Positions 34,719 through 44,994 are shown, numbered from the stretch's first letter. The stretch: DNA of 64,000 nt from Komagataeibacter xylinus (GCF_009834365.1 NZ_CP041348.1:3075001-3139000), one strand, 5' to 3'. Notes: generated from the letters alone by a model not told the origin. A program made the numbers and translations.

Positions 34719-36335
34719 ATGAACAAGAAAGCCCCCCGCATGGTCACCGCAACCAACGCCATGCTTGCCGATGCGCTCGGCCTGCTGCGCCAGGGCCAGT
34801 TCGCCCGGGCCCGTGCCGTGCTGGAAAGCTGCACCCCCTCCCCCAATGTCGAGCTGCTGCTGGCCCATGCCCATGCAGGGTGCAACCGGGTGCAGGAGGC
34901 GGCCCGCCTGCTGTGCCGGCAGGCCGTGGCCAATCCCGGCGCCCGCCACCCGGCACGCGACATGCTCGACCTGCTGCTGCCCCATGAGCGCGTGGATGAG
35001 GCCGAAGCCGTGCTGCGCGCCGTGCGCCAGCGCGCGGGGCAGGATATCCGCACGCACGACATGCTGGGCGAACTGCTGCTGCAACGCGGCCGCACGGCGG
35101 AAGCACAGGCCGTGCTGACCGATGGGCTGAGCCTGTCACCCGCCCAGCTTACCACCGGCAACCTCATGGCCGTCTGCCTGATGGAACAGGGCGAATACGC
35201 CTCCGGGCGCGACCTGCTGCTTTACATTCTGGAGCATCACCCCCGCAGCGCCATGACGCATGCCAACCTCGCCCACCTGCTGGCGGGCTGGAACCATACC
35301 GATGAGTCGCTCAGGGTTCACGCCCGCGCCCTCGCTCTCCGCCCCGATGACGCCAATCTGCGCCTGAACCATGCCCTGACCCTGCTCAAGAGCGGGCAGA
35401 TGACCAGAGGCTGGGCCGAATATGAATGGCGGCGCAAACTTCCCGGTCGCGCGCGCCTGCCTGCAGCACAGACCCTGCCCGTGCTGGAGCCGGATGCCGA
35501 CCTGCGGGGCAAGACCATCCTCATCACGCGCGAAGGGGGCTTGGGCGACATGCTGATGATGCTGCGCTTCGTGCCGGTGCTGGCGGCCCTGGGCGCACGG
35601 GTGAGCGTGCAGGCCCCCGACACGCTGCACGGCCTGATCCGCCGCATGGATGGCGTGCGCCGCGTGTTCAATGACCGCCAGTCCGTGCCATTTTATGACT
35701 GGCACTGCCCTTTCCTCAGCCTGCCGCATGTGCTGCACCGCATCGCGGGCCATGCAGGTGTTGCGGTGCCCTACCTGCGTGCCGATGCGGGGCGCGTGCA
35801 GGCCTGGGCGCCCTTCCTGCCCGCACGCCCCACCTTGCGGGTGGGGCTGGTATGGGGCGGGGCCAGCAGGCCCGACGTGCCCGCAGCCCACGCCATGGAT
35901 CGCAGGCGCTCCATCCCGCTGCGCAGCCTGGCGCCACTGGCGGGCGTGCCCGGCATCTCGCTGGTCAGCCTGCAGATGGGCACCTACGCCACGCAGATGA
36001 TGGACATGCCCGCCGGCATGCGCCTGCATGACCCCATGGAAACCGTACGGGACATGGATGATACGGCAGCCCTCATCGCAGGGCTCGACGTGGTGGTGTC
36101 GGTCGATACGTCGGTCGCCCACCTTGCCGGTGCGCTGGGCTGCCCGGTCATATTGCTGGACCGGTTTGACAATTGCTGGCGCTGGCTTTCGGGTCGCACC
36201 GACAGCCCGTGGTACCCCACCCTGCGCATCATCCGCCAGATCCGCACCGGGCAGTGGGATGATGTCGTCCGCCGCCTGTGCAGCATGCTGGCCAAGCGCG
36301 ACCTGCCGCCCTCGCGCCAGCAACCGGCCTCCTGA
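34719..36335 (+). CDS. TPR-repeat glycosyltransferase-like protein
   Basis: 538 residues from the ATG at 34719. Residues about 10-235 are TPR-like helical repeats (ADALGLLRQGQFARARAVLE, LGELLLQRGRTAEAQAVL, AHLLAGWNHTDESLRVHARALALRPDD). Residues about 255-530 resemble the GT9/GT41 heptosyltransferase-like fold: GKTILITREGGLGDMLMMLRF, LRVGLVWGG, DTAALIAGLDVVVSVDTSVAHLAGALG and WYPTLRIIRQ. Such TPR-GT proteins modify surface glycans or proteins; the acceptor cannot be told. No glycan gene cluster surrounds it. Confidence 0.85.
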   Translation: MNKKAPRMVTATNAMLADALGLLRQGQFARARAVLESCTPSPNVELLLAHAHAGCNRVQEAARLLCRQAVANPGARHPARDMLDLLLPHERVDEAEAVLRAVRQRAGQDIRTHDMLGELLLQRGRTAEAQAVLTDGLSLSPAQLTTGNLMAVCLMEQGEYASGRDLLLYILEHHPRSAMTHANLAHLLAGWNHTDESLRVHARALALRPDDANLRLNHALTLLKSGQMTRGWAEYEWRRKLPGRARLPAAQTLPVLEPDADLRGKTILITREGGLGDMLMMLRFVPVLAALGARVSVQAPDTLHGLIRRMDGVRRVFNDRQSVPFYDWHCPFLSLPHVLHRIAGHAGVAVPYLRADAGRVQAWAPFLPARPTLRVGLVWGGASRPDVPAAHAMDRRRSIPLRSLAPLAGVPGISLVSLQMGTYATQMMDMPAGMRLHDPMETVRDMDDTAALIAGLDVVVSVDTSVAHLAGALGCPVILLDRFDNCWRWLSGRTDSPWYPTLRIIRQIRTGQWDDVVRRLCSMLAKRDLPPSRQQPAS

Positions 36336-36467
36336 ACGCGACCCGCACCCATATGACCGGCAAGGTGCATGATTGTTTCAAAATAACCCGCGCCGTCGGG
36401 CGTGCGCCTTAAAGCCTGCCCAAAAAAAACATCGCTATGATTTGCGCGATGTAGTGCAGGCAGCCCG

Positions 36468-37076
36468 TCAGCCATCTGCCCCTGTTACGGGAAAGCGACC
36501 GGCAAAAGCAATTTCACCCAATGGTTTACGGCCCGAGGGCGCCTCACGCCCGCGCAACGATTCAGGCAGGGCCTGTGCATCGCCCTGCCGCCCGATCACG
36601 AGAGCGGCGTTCAGGGCATAGTCATCGGGCAGCTCAAGGCCGGAGCGGGCGACTTCGTGGTCAAATCCGCTGACGGGATGCGTGGCCCAGCCCGCCTTGC
36701 TGGCCTGAAGCTGGATCAGCACCGAAGCGGCGCCCGCATCAAATGCATGGGTCGGGGCGGGCACAGGCTCGGCCTGCCCACCCCCCATAACGGTGTGGGA
36801 TGCGATATAGACCAGGGCGGATGCATGCTGCGCCCAGCCATGGTTGAACGGGATCAGCCATGACAGGAACCGCTCCCATTCCGGCGTATCGCGCCGGGCA
36901 TAAATGAAGCGCCAGGGCTGCGAATTATAGGCTGATGGCGCCCAGCGCCCGGCATCGAGAAAGGCCAGCAGTTCCGCCTCGGCGATCGGGGCGGGCGTAA
37001 AGGCGCGGGGCGACCAGCGGTCCAGGATCAGGCGCTCGACCGAGGTATCGGACTGGCGTTCGGGTGCTTTGGTCAT
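36468..37076 (-). CDS. Nitroreductase-family flavoprotein
   Basis: 202 residues. DRWSPRAFTPAPI and RWAPSAYNSQPWRFIYA are the FMN-binding start of the family; WATHPVSGFD and LNAALVIGR complete the fold. Members reduce nitro compounds, quinones or enones with NAD(P)H. It lies 81 bases upstream (in transcription order before) of nothing obvious: its stop faces the TPR gene end and its start follows the FAD-oxidase gene by 80 bases on the same strand, so those two may be co-transcribed. Confidence 0.88.
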   Translation of the reverse strand: MTKAPERQSDTSVERLILDRWSPRAFTPAPIAEAELLAFLDAGRWAPSAYNSQPWRFIYARRDTPEWERFLSWLIPFNHGWAQHASALVYIASHTVMGGGQAEPVPAPTHAFDAGAASVLIQLQASKAGWATHPVSGFDHEVARSGLELPDDYALNAALVIGRQGDAQALPESLRGREAPSGRKPLGEIAFAGRFPVTGADG

Positions 37077-37156
37077 GAGAATCCTGTTTTCAATACCATC
37101 GAAAATACACGTTCAGCCCAGAAATGCGAGATACGGGCAGACATGCTGCCCGGCCC

Positions 37157-38578
37157 CTATCCCTGATAAACCGGCCCCGGCGGCAGCAGCTTGCCGGGGT
37201 TGAGAATGTTGAGCGGGTCCATGGTGTGCTTGAGCGCGCGCATGACCGCGAGCGTGCCAGCACCATGCTCGGTCTCGAGAAATTCCAGCTTGCCCATGCC
37301 CACGCCGTGCTCGCCGCTGCATGAGCCACCGAGCGCCAGCGCCCGGTGCACGATCCTGCGGTCAAGGTCGAGCGCGCGGGCATGGCCCTCGGGCGTATCT
37401 TCGGTGATGATGAGGGAGTGGAAATTGCCATCGCCCACATGCCCCAGCAGCGGCACCCGCAGGCCGGAGGCGGCGATCTCTTCCCGCACCCCTGCAATCA
37501 GGTCGCCAAGCTTCGAGATGGGCACGATGCAGTCGGTTGAAATGACGCGGGCGGTGGGCTCGATGGCCTTGGCGGCCCAGAAGGCATCGTGCCGGGCCTT
37601 CCACAACCGCGTGCGCTCCTCCGCCGTGTCAGCCCAGGCAAAGGCCAGCCCGTTATTGGACAGGGCAATGGCCTCGGTTGCCGCCACCTGCTCCTGCACG
37701 CTTGCGGGAGCCCCCCCGAACTCAAAAAACAGCGTGGTGAGATCCTGATAGCCATCAAGCTTCGAGTAACGGATCGAGGCCGCCATCTGCACGTCATCAA
37801 GCAGTTCCACCCGGCTGATGGGAATGCCGCACTGGATGATCTCGATGGCGGTCTGCACCGCGTCATTGAGGTCGGCAAACTGGCACACGGCAGCGGAAAG
37901 GGTTTCGGGCCGGCCATGCAGGCGCAACTGCACCTCGGTAATGATGCCCAGCGTGCCTTCCGAGCCGATGAACAGCGATGTCAGGTCATAACCGGTGGAC
38001 GACTTGCGCACTCGCCCGCCGGTGCGGATCACCTCGCCCGTGGCCAGCACCACGGTCAGGCCGAGCACGTTCTCCTTCATGGTGCCATAGCGCACGGCGG
38101 CCGTGCCCGAGGCCCGCGTGGCGCACATGCCGCCCAGCGTGGCCTCGCCACCCGGATCAACCGGAAAGAACAGCCCCGTATCGCGGATCCGGGCATTGAG
38201 CGCCTGCCGCGTCAGCCCGGCCTGCACGCGGCAGTCCAGATCCTCGGCGTTCATCTCGACGATGGCGGTCATCTCGGAAAGATCGAGGCTGATGGCGTGT
38301 TCGGCAGGTGTGACGTGCCCTTCAACTGACGTGCCGGCCCCAAAGGCCACCAGTGGCACCGCATTGGCATGGCAGGCACGCAGCACGGTAGCCACATCTT
38401 CCGTCTTGCGCGCGAAGACCACGGCGCCGGGCAAGCAGGCAGCCTCCATGGCCTCGCCATGGCTGTGGGCCTCAAGCACGGAGGGCGACGTGCTGACCTG
38501 TGCCGCAAGCCCGCCTGCGCGGATGGTGGTCAGGGCGGCCTGAAGCCGGGCTGCGGGCGAGACGGGCGTGTCAGTCAT
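37157..38578 (-). CDS. FAD-linked oxidase, D-lactate dehydrogenase/GlcD-like
   Basis: 473 residues. The FAD-binding PCMH domain shows VPLVAFGAGTSVEGHVTP, DPGGEATLGGMCATRASGTAAVRYG and IGSEGTLGIITEVQLRLH; the C-terminal cap has LLGHVGDGNFHSLI and GEHGVGMGKLEFL with family metal/substrate residues. This is the D-lactate dehydrogenase (cytochrome)/glycolate oxidase GlcD branch, feeding electrons from a D-2-hydroxy acid to the respiratory chain. It is first in a likely two-gene unit with the nitroreductase. Confidence 0.92.
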   Translation of the reverse strand: MTDTPVSPAARLQAALTTIRAGGLAAQVSTSPSVLEAHSHGEAMEAACLPGAVVFARKTEDVATVLRACHANAVPLVAFGAGTSVEGHVTPAEHAISLDLSEMTAIVEMNAEDLDCRVQAGLTRQALNARIRDTGLFFPVDPGGEATLGGMCATRASGTAAVRYGTMKENVLGLTVVLATGEVIRTGGRVRKSSTGYDLTSLFIGSEGTLGIITEVQLRLHGRPETLSAAVCQFADLNDAVQTAIEIIQCGIPISRVELLDDVQMAASIRYSKLDGYQDLTTLFFEFGGAPASVQEQVAATEAIALSNNGLAFAWADTAEERTRLWKARHDAFWAAKAIEPTARVISTDCIVPISKLGDLIAGVREEIAASGLRVPLLGHVGDGNFHSLIITEDTPEGHARALDLDRRIVHRALALGGSCSGEHGVGMGKLEFLETEHGAGTLAVMRALKHTMDPLNILNPGKLLPPGPVYQG

Positions 38579-38770
38579 GCAGAATGTCCAGGTAGAAAAT
38601 CAAACAGGTCGCCTTAGTGTAACAGCATATCGCAGCACACGGCCAGATGGGGCGGCTGGTGGGCCAGCATGCCCATCATGCCTGTTTTTTCAGGCATCTG
38701 CAGGCAACCAGCTCTTGCGCCTGCCCCCCTATGATGCCCAAATGCACGCCGCAAAAACGGGGGGAAACAG

Positions 38771-39706
38771 ATGAACATGGCCTTTCTTACCTCGGGCATG
38801 ATGCTGGCCTTTGCCGCATTTTCCTCGTTCTCGATCAGTGATGCCTATTCCAAGCTGCTCGCAGGCCAGCTTGACCCGTTCGAAGTTGCCTTCTCCGGTG
38901 GTGTGTTCGGCTTTCTCATCATTCCGTTCATCCGCAACAAAAACGAATCCTACAAGGACATCTTTGCCCCCACCCATCCGCTGATGTGGATAGTGCGCGC
39001 GGTCGCTACCTTTGCCGCGACGGCCGCCAGCGTTGAGGCCTTCATGCTGCTGCCCATGCCTGAGGCGCTCTCGCTCATGTTCCTCATGCCACTTTTTGTC
39101 ACCATCCTGTCCGTGACGCTGCTGCATGAGAAAGTATCGGGCTGGGCGTGGCTTTCGGTCATACTGGGTTTTCTGGGCGTGCTGATCGTGCTGCGGCCGG
39201 GCGTGCGGGCGCTGCATCTTGGGCATCTGTGCGCGCTGGTGGCCGCCATTGCCAACGCCGTGGGGGTGATCGCCTACCGGCTGGCGGGCAATGACACGCC
39301 CCGGCTCTCGCTGTTCGGCTCCAGCCTGTTCGGCCCGCTGGTGGGCGATGGCGCGCTGATGCTGGCCCATGCGCACTGGCCGCACGGGCTGAAAACATGG
39401 ATGTTTCTGTTCGGCTACGGCTTTCTGGCAGCCCTTGGCCAGTTGTTCATGATGATGGCTACTGCGCGCGCGCCTGCAAACCGCGTGGCCCTGCCCCAGT
39501 ACAGCCAGATGCTGTGGGCGGTGGCATTCAGCTACTTCCTGTTTCATCAGCCGCTTGATGGATGGACCTTCGCGGGCATTGTCGTGGTCACGCTATCGGG
39601 CATGATCAACTGGATCCGCCAGCATGTCCTTTATGAAGAACTGGTGCTGAAGGCACGCCGCGCCGCCCGGCGGCGGGCCGAGGCCTATACGCCTGATCCG
39701 GGCTGA
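38771..39706 (+). CDS. EamA-family (DMT) transporter
   Basis: 311 residues with ten predicted membrane spans. The SISDAYSKLLAGQLDPFEVAFSGG opening and IVRAVATFAATAASVEAFMLLPMPEALSL-type third span are typical of the RhaT/YdcZ-like DMT group; the basic tail (KARRAARRRAEAY) is cytoplasmic. Substrate unknown. AGATG around the start gives little ribosome-binding support, but the GGGGAAACAG just upstream of the ATG is acceptable. It converges on the AEC permease gene with a 25-base gap. Confidence 0.86.
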   Translation: MNMAFLTSGMMLAFAAFSSFSISDAYSKLLAGQLDPFEVAFSGGVFGFLIIPFIRNKNESYKDIFAPTHPLMWIVRAVATFAATAASVEAFMLLPMPEALSLMFLMPLFVTILSVTLLHEKVSGWAWLSVILGFLGVLIVLRPGVRALHLGHLCALVAAIANAVGVIAYRLAGNDTPRLSLFGSSLFGPLVGDGALMLAHAHWPHGLKTWMFLFGYGFLAALGQLFMMMATARAPANRVALPQYSQMLWAVAFSYFLFHQPLDGWTFAGIVVVTLSGMINWIRQHVLYEELVLKARRAARRRAEAYTPDPG

Positions 39707-39731
39707 AGGCGGCCCGCCTCATACGGGCGGA

Positions 39732-40673
39732 TCAATGTTGCGTGGTGAGCAGGATAAACAGCACCATGGTCAGCACGGAGGTCACCGCGCTGAGAAACAG
39801 GGTTGAGGCCGCCTCCTGCTCATCGGTCCTGAAACGGACCGCGAGAATGACCACGACCGTGCCCACGGGGATGGATAGCGTCAGCACGGTGGCGCGGATG
39901 ACATCATGCGGCAGGCCCAGCACCGTCAGCACCAGCCACGCCCCGGCGGGCACGACAATGTTGCGCGCGAGCACCGTCATCACCACCGGCAGCGTAATAT
40001 GCACGCGCTGCAAAAACAGCACCACGCCCGACGCAAACAGCGCAACACCCGTAGCGGTATTGCCCAGCAGGCCCATGGCGCCGAGCAGCGACGGGGGCAG
40101 ATGTACGTTCAGCACCACCAGAGCCGTAGCCAGAAGCGGCGCCCACACGATCGGCTCTTTCAGCGCGGCACCCACCTGCCCCGTGAAACGGATCGGTGCG
40201 CCATCCGCAACCGTTGCATCATGGCCCAGCATCATCATGCATACCGGCGTCTGGACCAGCACCATGGCGAAGACCGCGGCCGATATGGCAACCGCCGTGC
40301 TGTCATGCCCGATCAGGACCGGCAGCATGGCGGAACCGATAAAGGGCACCGAGGGCGCGCCAATGGCCAGCCCCTGCAGCGCCGCCGCCGCCCCGCCACG
40401 ACGCGCCACATACCGCGACACCCCGTACGCCACGGCAAAACTGGCGCACATGAGCCCGAAAACCGAGGCCGCCAGAGGCATCTGGCCTGCAAGGATGGTG
40501 CGCGGCATGTGGGCGATACCCACGAACAGGTTGAGCGGAAACGCATAAAGCATGACCAGCCGGTTGAGAACGGCGACATGATTACCATCAAAATCATGGT
40601 GCCACCCGGCGCGATACCCCAGCACAAATACCACAATAAGGGGCAGCATCGCGGCAATAATGGTCGAAAACAT
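39732..40673 (-). CDS. AEC-family permease (MdcF-like)
   Basis: 313 residues from the ATG at 40673, where the first membrane span starts (MFSTIIAAMLPLIVVFVLGY). About ten spans; RLVMLYAFPLNLFVGIAHMPR and the second-half NIVVPAGAWLVLTVLG are auxin-efflux-carrier family patterns shared with the malonate transporter MdcF. The substrate is probably a carboxylate, unproven. An open frame extends 63 codons upstream but is Cys/Arg-rich with no family match, so it is not used. Confidence 0.85.
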   Translation of the reverse strand: MFSTIIAAMLPLIVVFVLGYRAGWHHDFDGNHVAVLNRLVMLYAFPLNLFVGIAHMPRTILAGQMPLAASVFGLMCASFAVAYGVSRYVARRGGAAAALQGLAIGAPSVPFIGSAMLPVLIGHDSTAVAISAAVFAMVLVQTPVCMMMLGHDATVADGAPIRFTGQVGAALKEPIVWAPLLATALVVLNVHLPPSLLGAMGLLGNTATGVALFASGVVLFLQRVHITLPVVMTVLARNIVVPAGAWLVLTVLGLPHDVIRATVLTLSIPVGTVVVILAVRFRTDEQEAASTLFLSAVTSVLTMVLFILLTTQH

Positions 40674-41005
40674 GGAATGAAACGGCCTTATCCTACGTGC
40701 ACCTCCGTCATGCCTGACTGGGGAGCTGCCAAAAACAATCCTGAGCAGACCTGTGCGGATAAGGCAATGGCATCCCCGCTCAGGGATCTTCATTGTCCGG
40801 CCTGGCAGAAGATGATGCCTGCAGTACGAACAATATTTTTCCTTATGGGAAATACGGTTCAAAACATTTAATTAATAAATAAAATGAATAAAAATATCGA
40901 TAATTATTATTTTTTTCACGTTGACATGATACATTTCATAACATATGGAAACGTTTTGACACAAAATTGTGAATGGGCTGAAAAATTTACAATAATAAAA
41001 GAATA
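40674..41005. promoter_or_regulatory. Divergent AT-rich promoter region
   Basis: Very AT-rich from about 40860. Two perfect -35 hexamers TTGACA face the plus strand (40921-40926 and 40956-40961); neither has a good -10 at 17 bases. They may drive the phosphoethanolamine-transferase-like gene. Confidence 0.4.
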
Positions 41006-42589
41006 GTGCTTATTTCTATTATTAGTATTATTTACTTTGTGATAGAACTGTATATTGCACAGCATACGTATGGGCGTCATCCTCGCAACTTTACAATATT
41101 GATGATTTCATTGCCTGTTCTGTTCTTCAGCTGCGGGCGGGTTGGCAGTTTATTACTCAATACAATATTTTTGGTAATTCTACTCATTGATGGCTATGTC
41201 ACGTATACCTGCAAGCTGGTCGTCGATAGCACACTTGATGCCATTATTGGCACAAACCCGCACGAAGCCGCTTCCATGCTGGGCATGGTGCATTGGCCTG
41301 CCTATATCGTAGCCTTTCTACTATTTTGCGGGGTGGCTACCCTGTCATGGCGACTGGGCCGGTGGAACGGACGCATGATCATGATTGCGCTTATACCACT
41401 CCTCCTGTCTGGATTTCATGACATATGGAAAGTCTATTCCAATATAAAACCCTTCATGACCACAACATGGAGTGATCGTGGATATCGTGAATGGATGGCA
41501 TCAATCTTACGGAACAATGCACCAGGCGTGATGGGAGATATTGCCTATATTGGTGTAATCATTAGTGAACAGACTGGCATAGCAGACAGGCGATACAGGG
41601 TCATACCTCACACAATGACTGACCCTCAGGTAATTGGCAGGCATGCAGGCAGGGTGCATAACATTATCTTTGTCATGGGCGAGTCCTCACTTGCAACGCA
41701 TTACAGCGTATATGGCTACAAGGAACAGGACACCACACCCAACCTGCAGAACATGACCACGACAAAGCAGCTCTGCACCCTGTCGAATGTCCATTCCAAC
41801 GCCAACATGACCCGCAATTCGGTTCCCATGACCTTTTCATTCCAGACACCCGAAAACCGTGGAGCGCTGGTCGATGAAAAAAACATAATCGAAATGGCGC
41901 ACGATAATGGCTACAAGACCTTCTGGATCTCGTCACAGGAAGGTACGGGTGTTTATGCCCGCCCCTTTGGTTACCTGTCGGAATATAGCGATTATACGAC
42001 CCGATCAGACTATAATAACCAGACCAGTGGCGTGAACTGGACCGATGAATCCCTCATCCCGGCGCTGGCAGACAAGTTGCAGGACCCGGCAGAATACAAA
42101 CTCTATGTCATCCATATCATGGGAAGCCATGGGCGATATGAGGACAAGATTATCCGCAGCGATGTCGAAGCCCTCCCCAATGCTGATGCATATGACCAGA
42201 GCATTCACCATACGGACAGCCTCCTGCAGCGCATCATGGCCATGGCAGCAGCAGACCTTGGTGATTACACGCTGCTCTATACTTCAGATCATGGAGAAGT
42301 CGTGGGCGTAGGTCACGCATTACAATATGGTGGTTATGACCAGTACATCGTCCCCATGATCATTCATGACAGCAACGGTAGGGGCACTTACTGCGACATG
42401 GCCGAGCACATGCGCAACCAGGACGGATATTATACATCCATCATGAACAAATACCTGTTGCTGAACATGCTGGGCTATGACATTGACCCTGCCGCCATAA
42501 AGTCCGTCCAAAGTACAGACCATATACTTCATTCCGATGCAAAAATATATGATTACAGCAAGCTACCTACTGCACAGCATCCCCACTGA
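41006..42589 (+). CDS. Phosphoethanolamine transferase-like (EptA/CptA) membrane sulfatase-fold enzyme
   Basis: 527 residues: about five N-terminal membrane spans (1-160), then a periplasmic alkaline-phosphatase-fold domain. Key motifs are IIFVMGESSLATHYSVYGY (nucleophile region), HIMGSHGRYED and YTSDHGEVVG (metal ligands). EptA and CptA use a Thr at the nucleophile position; here it falls on Ser (GESS), a possible substitution. It would move phosphoethanolamine from phosphatidylethanolamine to lipid A or another surface glycan. The start is GTG with no clear ribosome binding site, an in-frame stop lies 9 codons upstream, and the 5' end is AT-rich, so acquisition or a truncated first span is possible. 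Confidence 0.82.
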   Translation: MLISIISIIYFVIELYIAQHTYGRHPRNFTILMISLPVLFFSCGRVGSLLLNTIFLVILLIDGYVTYTCKLVVDSTLDAIIGTNPHEAASMLGMVHWPAYIVAFLLFCGVATLSWRLGRWNGRMIMIALIPLLLSGFHDIWKVYSNIKPFMTTTWSDRGYREWMASILRNNAPGVMGDIAYIGVIISEQTGIADRRYRVIPHTMTDPQVIGRHAGRVHNIIFVMGESSLATHYSVYGYKEQDTTPNLQNMTTTKQLCTLSNVHSNANMTRNSVPMTFSFQTPENRGALVDEKNIIEMAHDNGYKTFWISSQEGTGVYARPFGYLSEYSDYTTRSDYNNQTSGVNWTDESLIPALADKLQDPAEYKLYVIHIMGSHGRYEDKIIRSDVEALPNADAYDQSIHHTDSLLQRIMAMAAADLGDYTLLYTSDHGEVVGVGHALQYGGYDQYIVPMIIHDSNGRGTYCDMAEHMRNQDGYYTSIMNKYLLLNMLGYDIDPAAIKSVQSTDHILHSDAKIYDYSKLPTAQHPH

Positions 42590-42929
42590 TCTGCAGATCG
42601 TAAACGCACGGTTCTGAATACGTTGTGAAAATGCAGATATCGTTCTCGCATCCATGGCAGCCCGAACAGGCGGACTGCCATGTGCGCGGCATGTCAGATG
42701 ACAGCATCATGGGCATTCCTCATATCTTCATGCCCCCATACGGATCCCAAGCATCTTTGCAAGAATTCCAAATCTTCCTTCATACATCAACAAAAATCAT
42801 TAAATGAACTTCACGTGATGAACGTGCAGGCCAAAACCCGCCAATAATTCTGGCGTTTGCGTGCAGCTATTCCCTTCCCTCTGAACCGTGCCTGCGCACT
42901 GTTCACATCTGCACGAAAAGAGCCAGCCC
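42590..42929. other. Intergenic region
   Basis: 340 bases before the acyltransferase gene. A 60-codon frame (42625-42807) shows no known domain and no ribosome binding site. I see nothing else. Confidence 0.4.
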
Positions 42930-44951
42930 ATGGCCCCTGATCCTTCCCGCCGATACCGCCGCGATATTGATGGCCTGCGCGCCATTGCCGTGACCGCCGT
43001 GGTCCTGTTCCATGCTGGCCTTTACCCGCTGAAATCGGGCTTTACCGGTGTGGACATCTTTTTCGTCATTTCCGGCTTTCTCATAGGTGGCATCGTGTAC
43101 CGCGATGTGGGGTCGGGGCGCTTTCGCTTCGATGCCTTCTATGCCCGGCGCGCCGCCCGCATCCTGCCAGCACTCATGGCCGTGATCGCCTTTGTCACGA
43201 TCCTTGGCATCGTGCTGGCAAGCCCGCAGGACTACAGGCAGATTGCAATCGGGGCGATGGCGGCCCTGAGCGGATGGTCCAACATCCTGTTCTGGCGGCA
43301 GGTGAACTATTTCTCGCCCGATGCCCATCTTGATCCGTTTCTCATGACATGGTCACTCGGTGTGGAAGAGCAGTTCTACCTGCTTTTTCCCTTTCTGTTA
43401 CTTGCGCTGCGCCGCATGCAGCGCCCTTTCGTGCTTGGGGTTATTGGCGCGCTCTGCCTTGGCTCCCTCGCCCTGGCCGTCATCGGCATGGGCCGCTGGC
43501 CCACGGCGGTCTTCTATCTTCTGCCCACGCGGGCATGGGAACTCGGGGCCGGAACCTTCCTGGCCATCGCCCGTTCGCGGGCAACAAAACCCCTGCCCGC
43601 CCTGCCTGCCAACATACTGGGCTTTGCGGGTATCGGGCTTGTCGTGCTGTCCGTCTGTCTCTTTAACGAACATACGCCCTTCCCCGGTCTCGCTGCACTG
43701 CTGCCGGTGGGGGGCGCGCTGGCGCTCATACTGGCGGAAGGCAGTGTTTTCAACCGCTTCGTCCTGTCCGCGCGCCCATTCGTAGCGGTGGGGCTCATTT
43801 CCTATTCATGGTATCTGTGGCACTGGCCGCTCATGGCGTTGACATGGCTGTGCATGGCGCAGCCCGCCGGGCCCGCGCAGCTTGTGGTCGTGGCATTCGT
43901 ATCACTCGGGCTGGCCGTGCTGTCATGGCGCTATATCGAACAGCCCTTCCGCCATGCCCGCCTGCCCAGCCGCACGGTCCTGCTGCGCTATGGCAGCGCT
44001 ACCGCATTGTGCGGAGTTGGCCTGTCAGCCATTTACATCAGCCACGGCTTTCCCGCCCGCTTCAACCCCGCCCTTATGGTGACAGAAGCTAGCCTGGCGG
44101 CAGGACGGGGCGGGTCATGCCTGGCCAATTATGGCGATGCCCGGCCCAATACCAGCCTCGCCTGCATGCACGATACCGGACGCCTGCAGATAGCCCTGCT
44201 GGGCGATAGCCACGCAGCCGCCCTTGCCCCCGCCCTTGCCCGCGCCGCGCGCGAAGGCGGGTATGATTTTACGCAATTCACCAAATCCTCCTGCCCGCCG
44301 CTGATGGGGGCCACGCGCCTCATGCCGCAGCATCCGGGCCATGTTGCCACCTGCGCGCTCTATAACGAGCGCGCCATAACAATGGTGGCCAGCAACCCTG
44401 AAGTGCAGCTGGTGGTCCTGACCAGCTACTGGTCCGCCCCCTACGAGGCCGAGGCGGCAGGTGACGCCTATGTTGACCCGCAACATCCGGTAGATGATGG
44501 CGTGTTGGCTGGTATCGCCCGCATGCGTGCCGCCCTGATCCGCACCGAAACCATCCTGACTCACGCAGGCAAGAAAGTGATCGTGCTGGGCGATGCACCC
44601 CATTTCCGCCTCGACCCCGCGCGTGAGGCAGTTACGGCGTTCATGCCCGTGCGCTCATGGCTTGAACACCAGCTTGACCCCGGTCTCGCGCTTGCCGGGG
44701 GGATCGCGCCCCTGTCCTGGGTCGTAACGCCTTCCCGTTCCATTGAAGATGCCGTGCATACGGCCGCCACCACGATTGGCGGCATAACCTATGCTTCTTT
44801 ATATGAGCGCTTCTGCACGCCCCAGGGGTGCCGGTTCAGCCGTGAGGCCGCCTCGCTCTATGTCGACTCCCAGCACCTGTCAGACGTGGGGGGTGAATTC
44901 GCCCTCAATGCTCTGATCAATGTCGCGCCCTCCACAATGGCGGACAAGTAA
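42930..44951 (+). CDS. OafA/YrhL-type acyltransferase with SGNH domain
   Basis: 673 residues from the ATG at 42930. The acyltransferase-3 membrane part (about 1-370) has DIDGLRAIAVTAVVLFHAG, FFVISGFLIGG and WSLGVEEQFYLLFP, with ten spans. A C-terminal periplasmic SGNH domain (about 400-670) has LLGDSHAAALAP (nucleophile Ser), SYWSAPY and VDSQHLSDVG (catalytic Asp-His). OafA-type proteins add acetyl groups to O-antigen, peptidoglycan or exopolysaccharide. In a cellulose/acetan-type producer, decoration of a surface polysaccharide is a fair guess. It follows the phosphoethanolamine-transferase-like gene, another envelope enzyme, but 340 bases apart. Confidence 0.92.
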   Translation: MAPDPSRRYRRDIDGLRAIAVTAVVLFHAGLYPLKSGFTGVDIFFVISGFLIGGIVYRDVGSGRFRFDAFYARRAARILPALMAVIAFVTILGIVLASPQDYRQIAIGAMAALSGWSNILFWRQVNYFSPDAHLDPFLMTWSLGVEEQFYLLFPFLLLALRRMQRPFVLGVIGALCLGSLALAVIGMGRWPTAVFYLLPTRAWELGAGTFLAIARSRATKPLPALPANILGFAGIGLVVLSVCLFNEHTPFPGLAALLPVGGALALILAEGSVFNRFVLSARPFVAVGLISYSWYLWHWPLMALTWLCMAQPAGPAQLVVVAFVSLGLAVLSWRYIEQPFRHARLPSRTVLLRYGSATALCGVGLSAIYISHGFPARFNPALMVTEASLAAGRGGSCLANYGDARPNTSLACMHDTGRLQIALLGDSHAAALAPALARAAREGGYDFTQFTKSSCPPLMGATRLMPQHPGHVATCALYNERAITMVASNPEVQLVVLTSYWSAPYEAEAAGDAYVDPQHPVDDGVLAGIARMRAALIRTETILTHAGKKVIVLGDAPHFRLDPAREAVTAFMPVRSWLEHQLDPGLALAGGIAPLSWVVTPSRSIEDAVHTAATTIGGITYASLYERFCTPQGCRFSREAASLYVDSQHLSDVGGEFALNALINVAPSTMADK

Positions 44952-44994
44952 ACAGAACTGTCTGTCCACGCTATTTCCTTCACGCCCACCTCTG

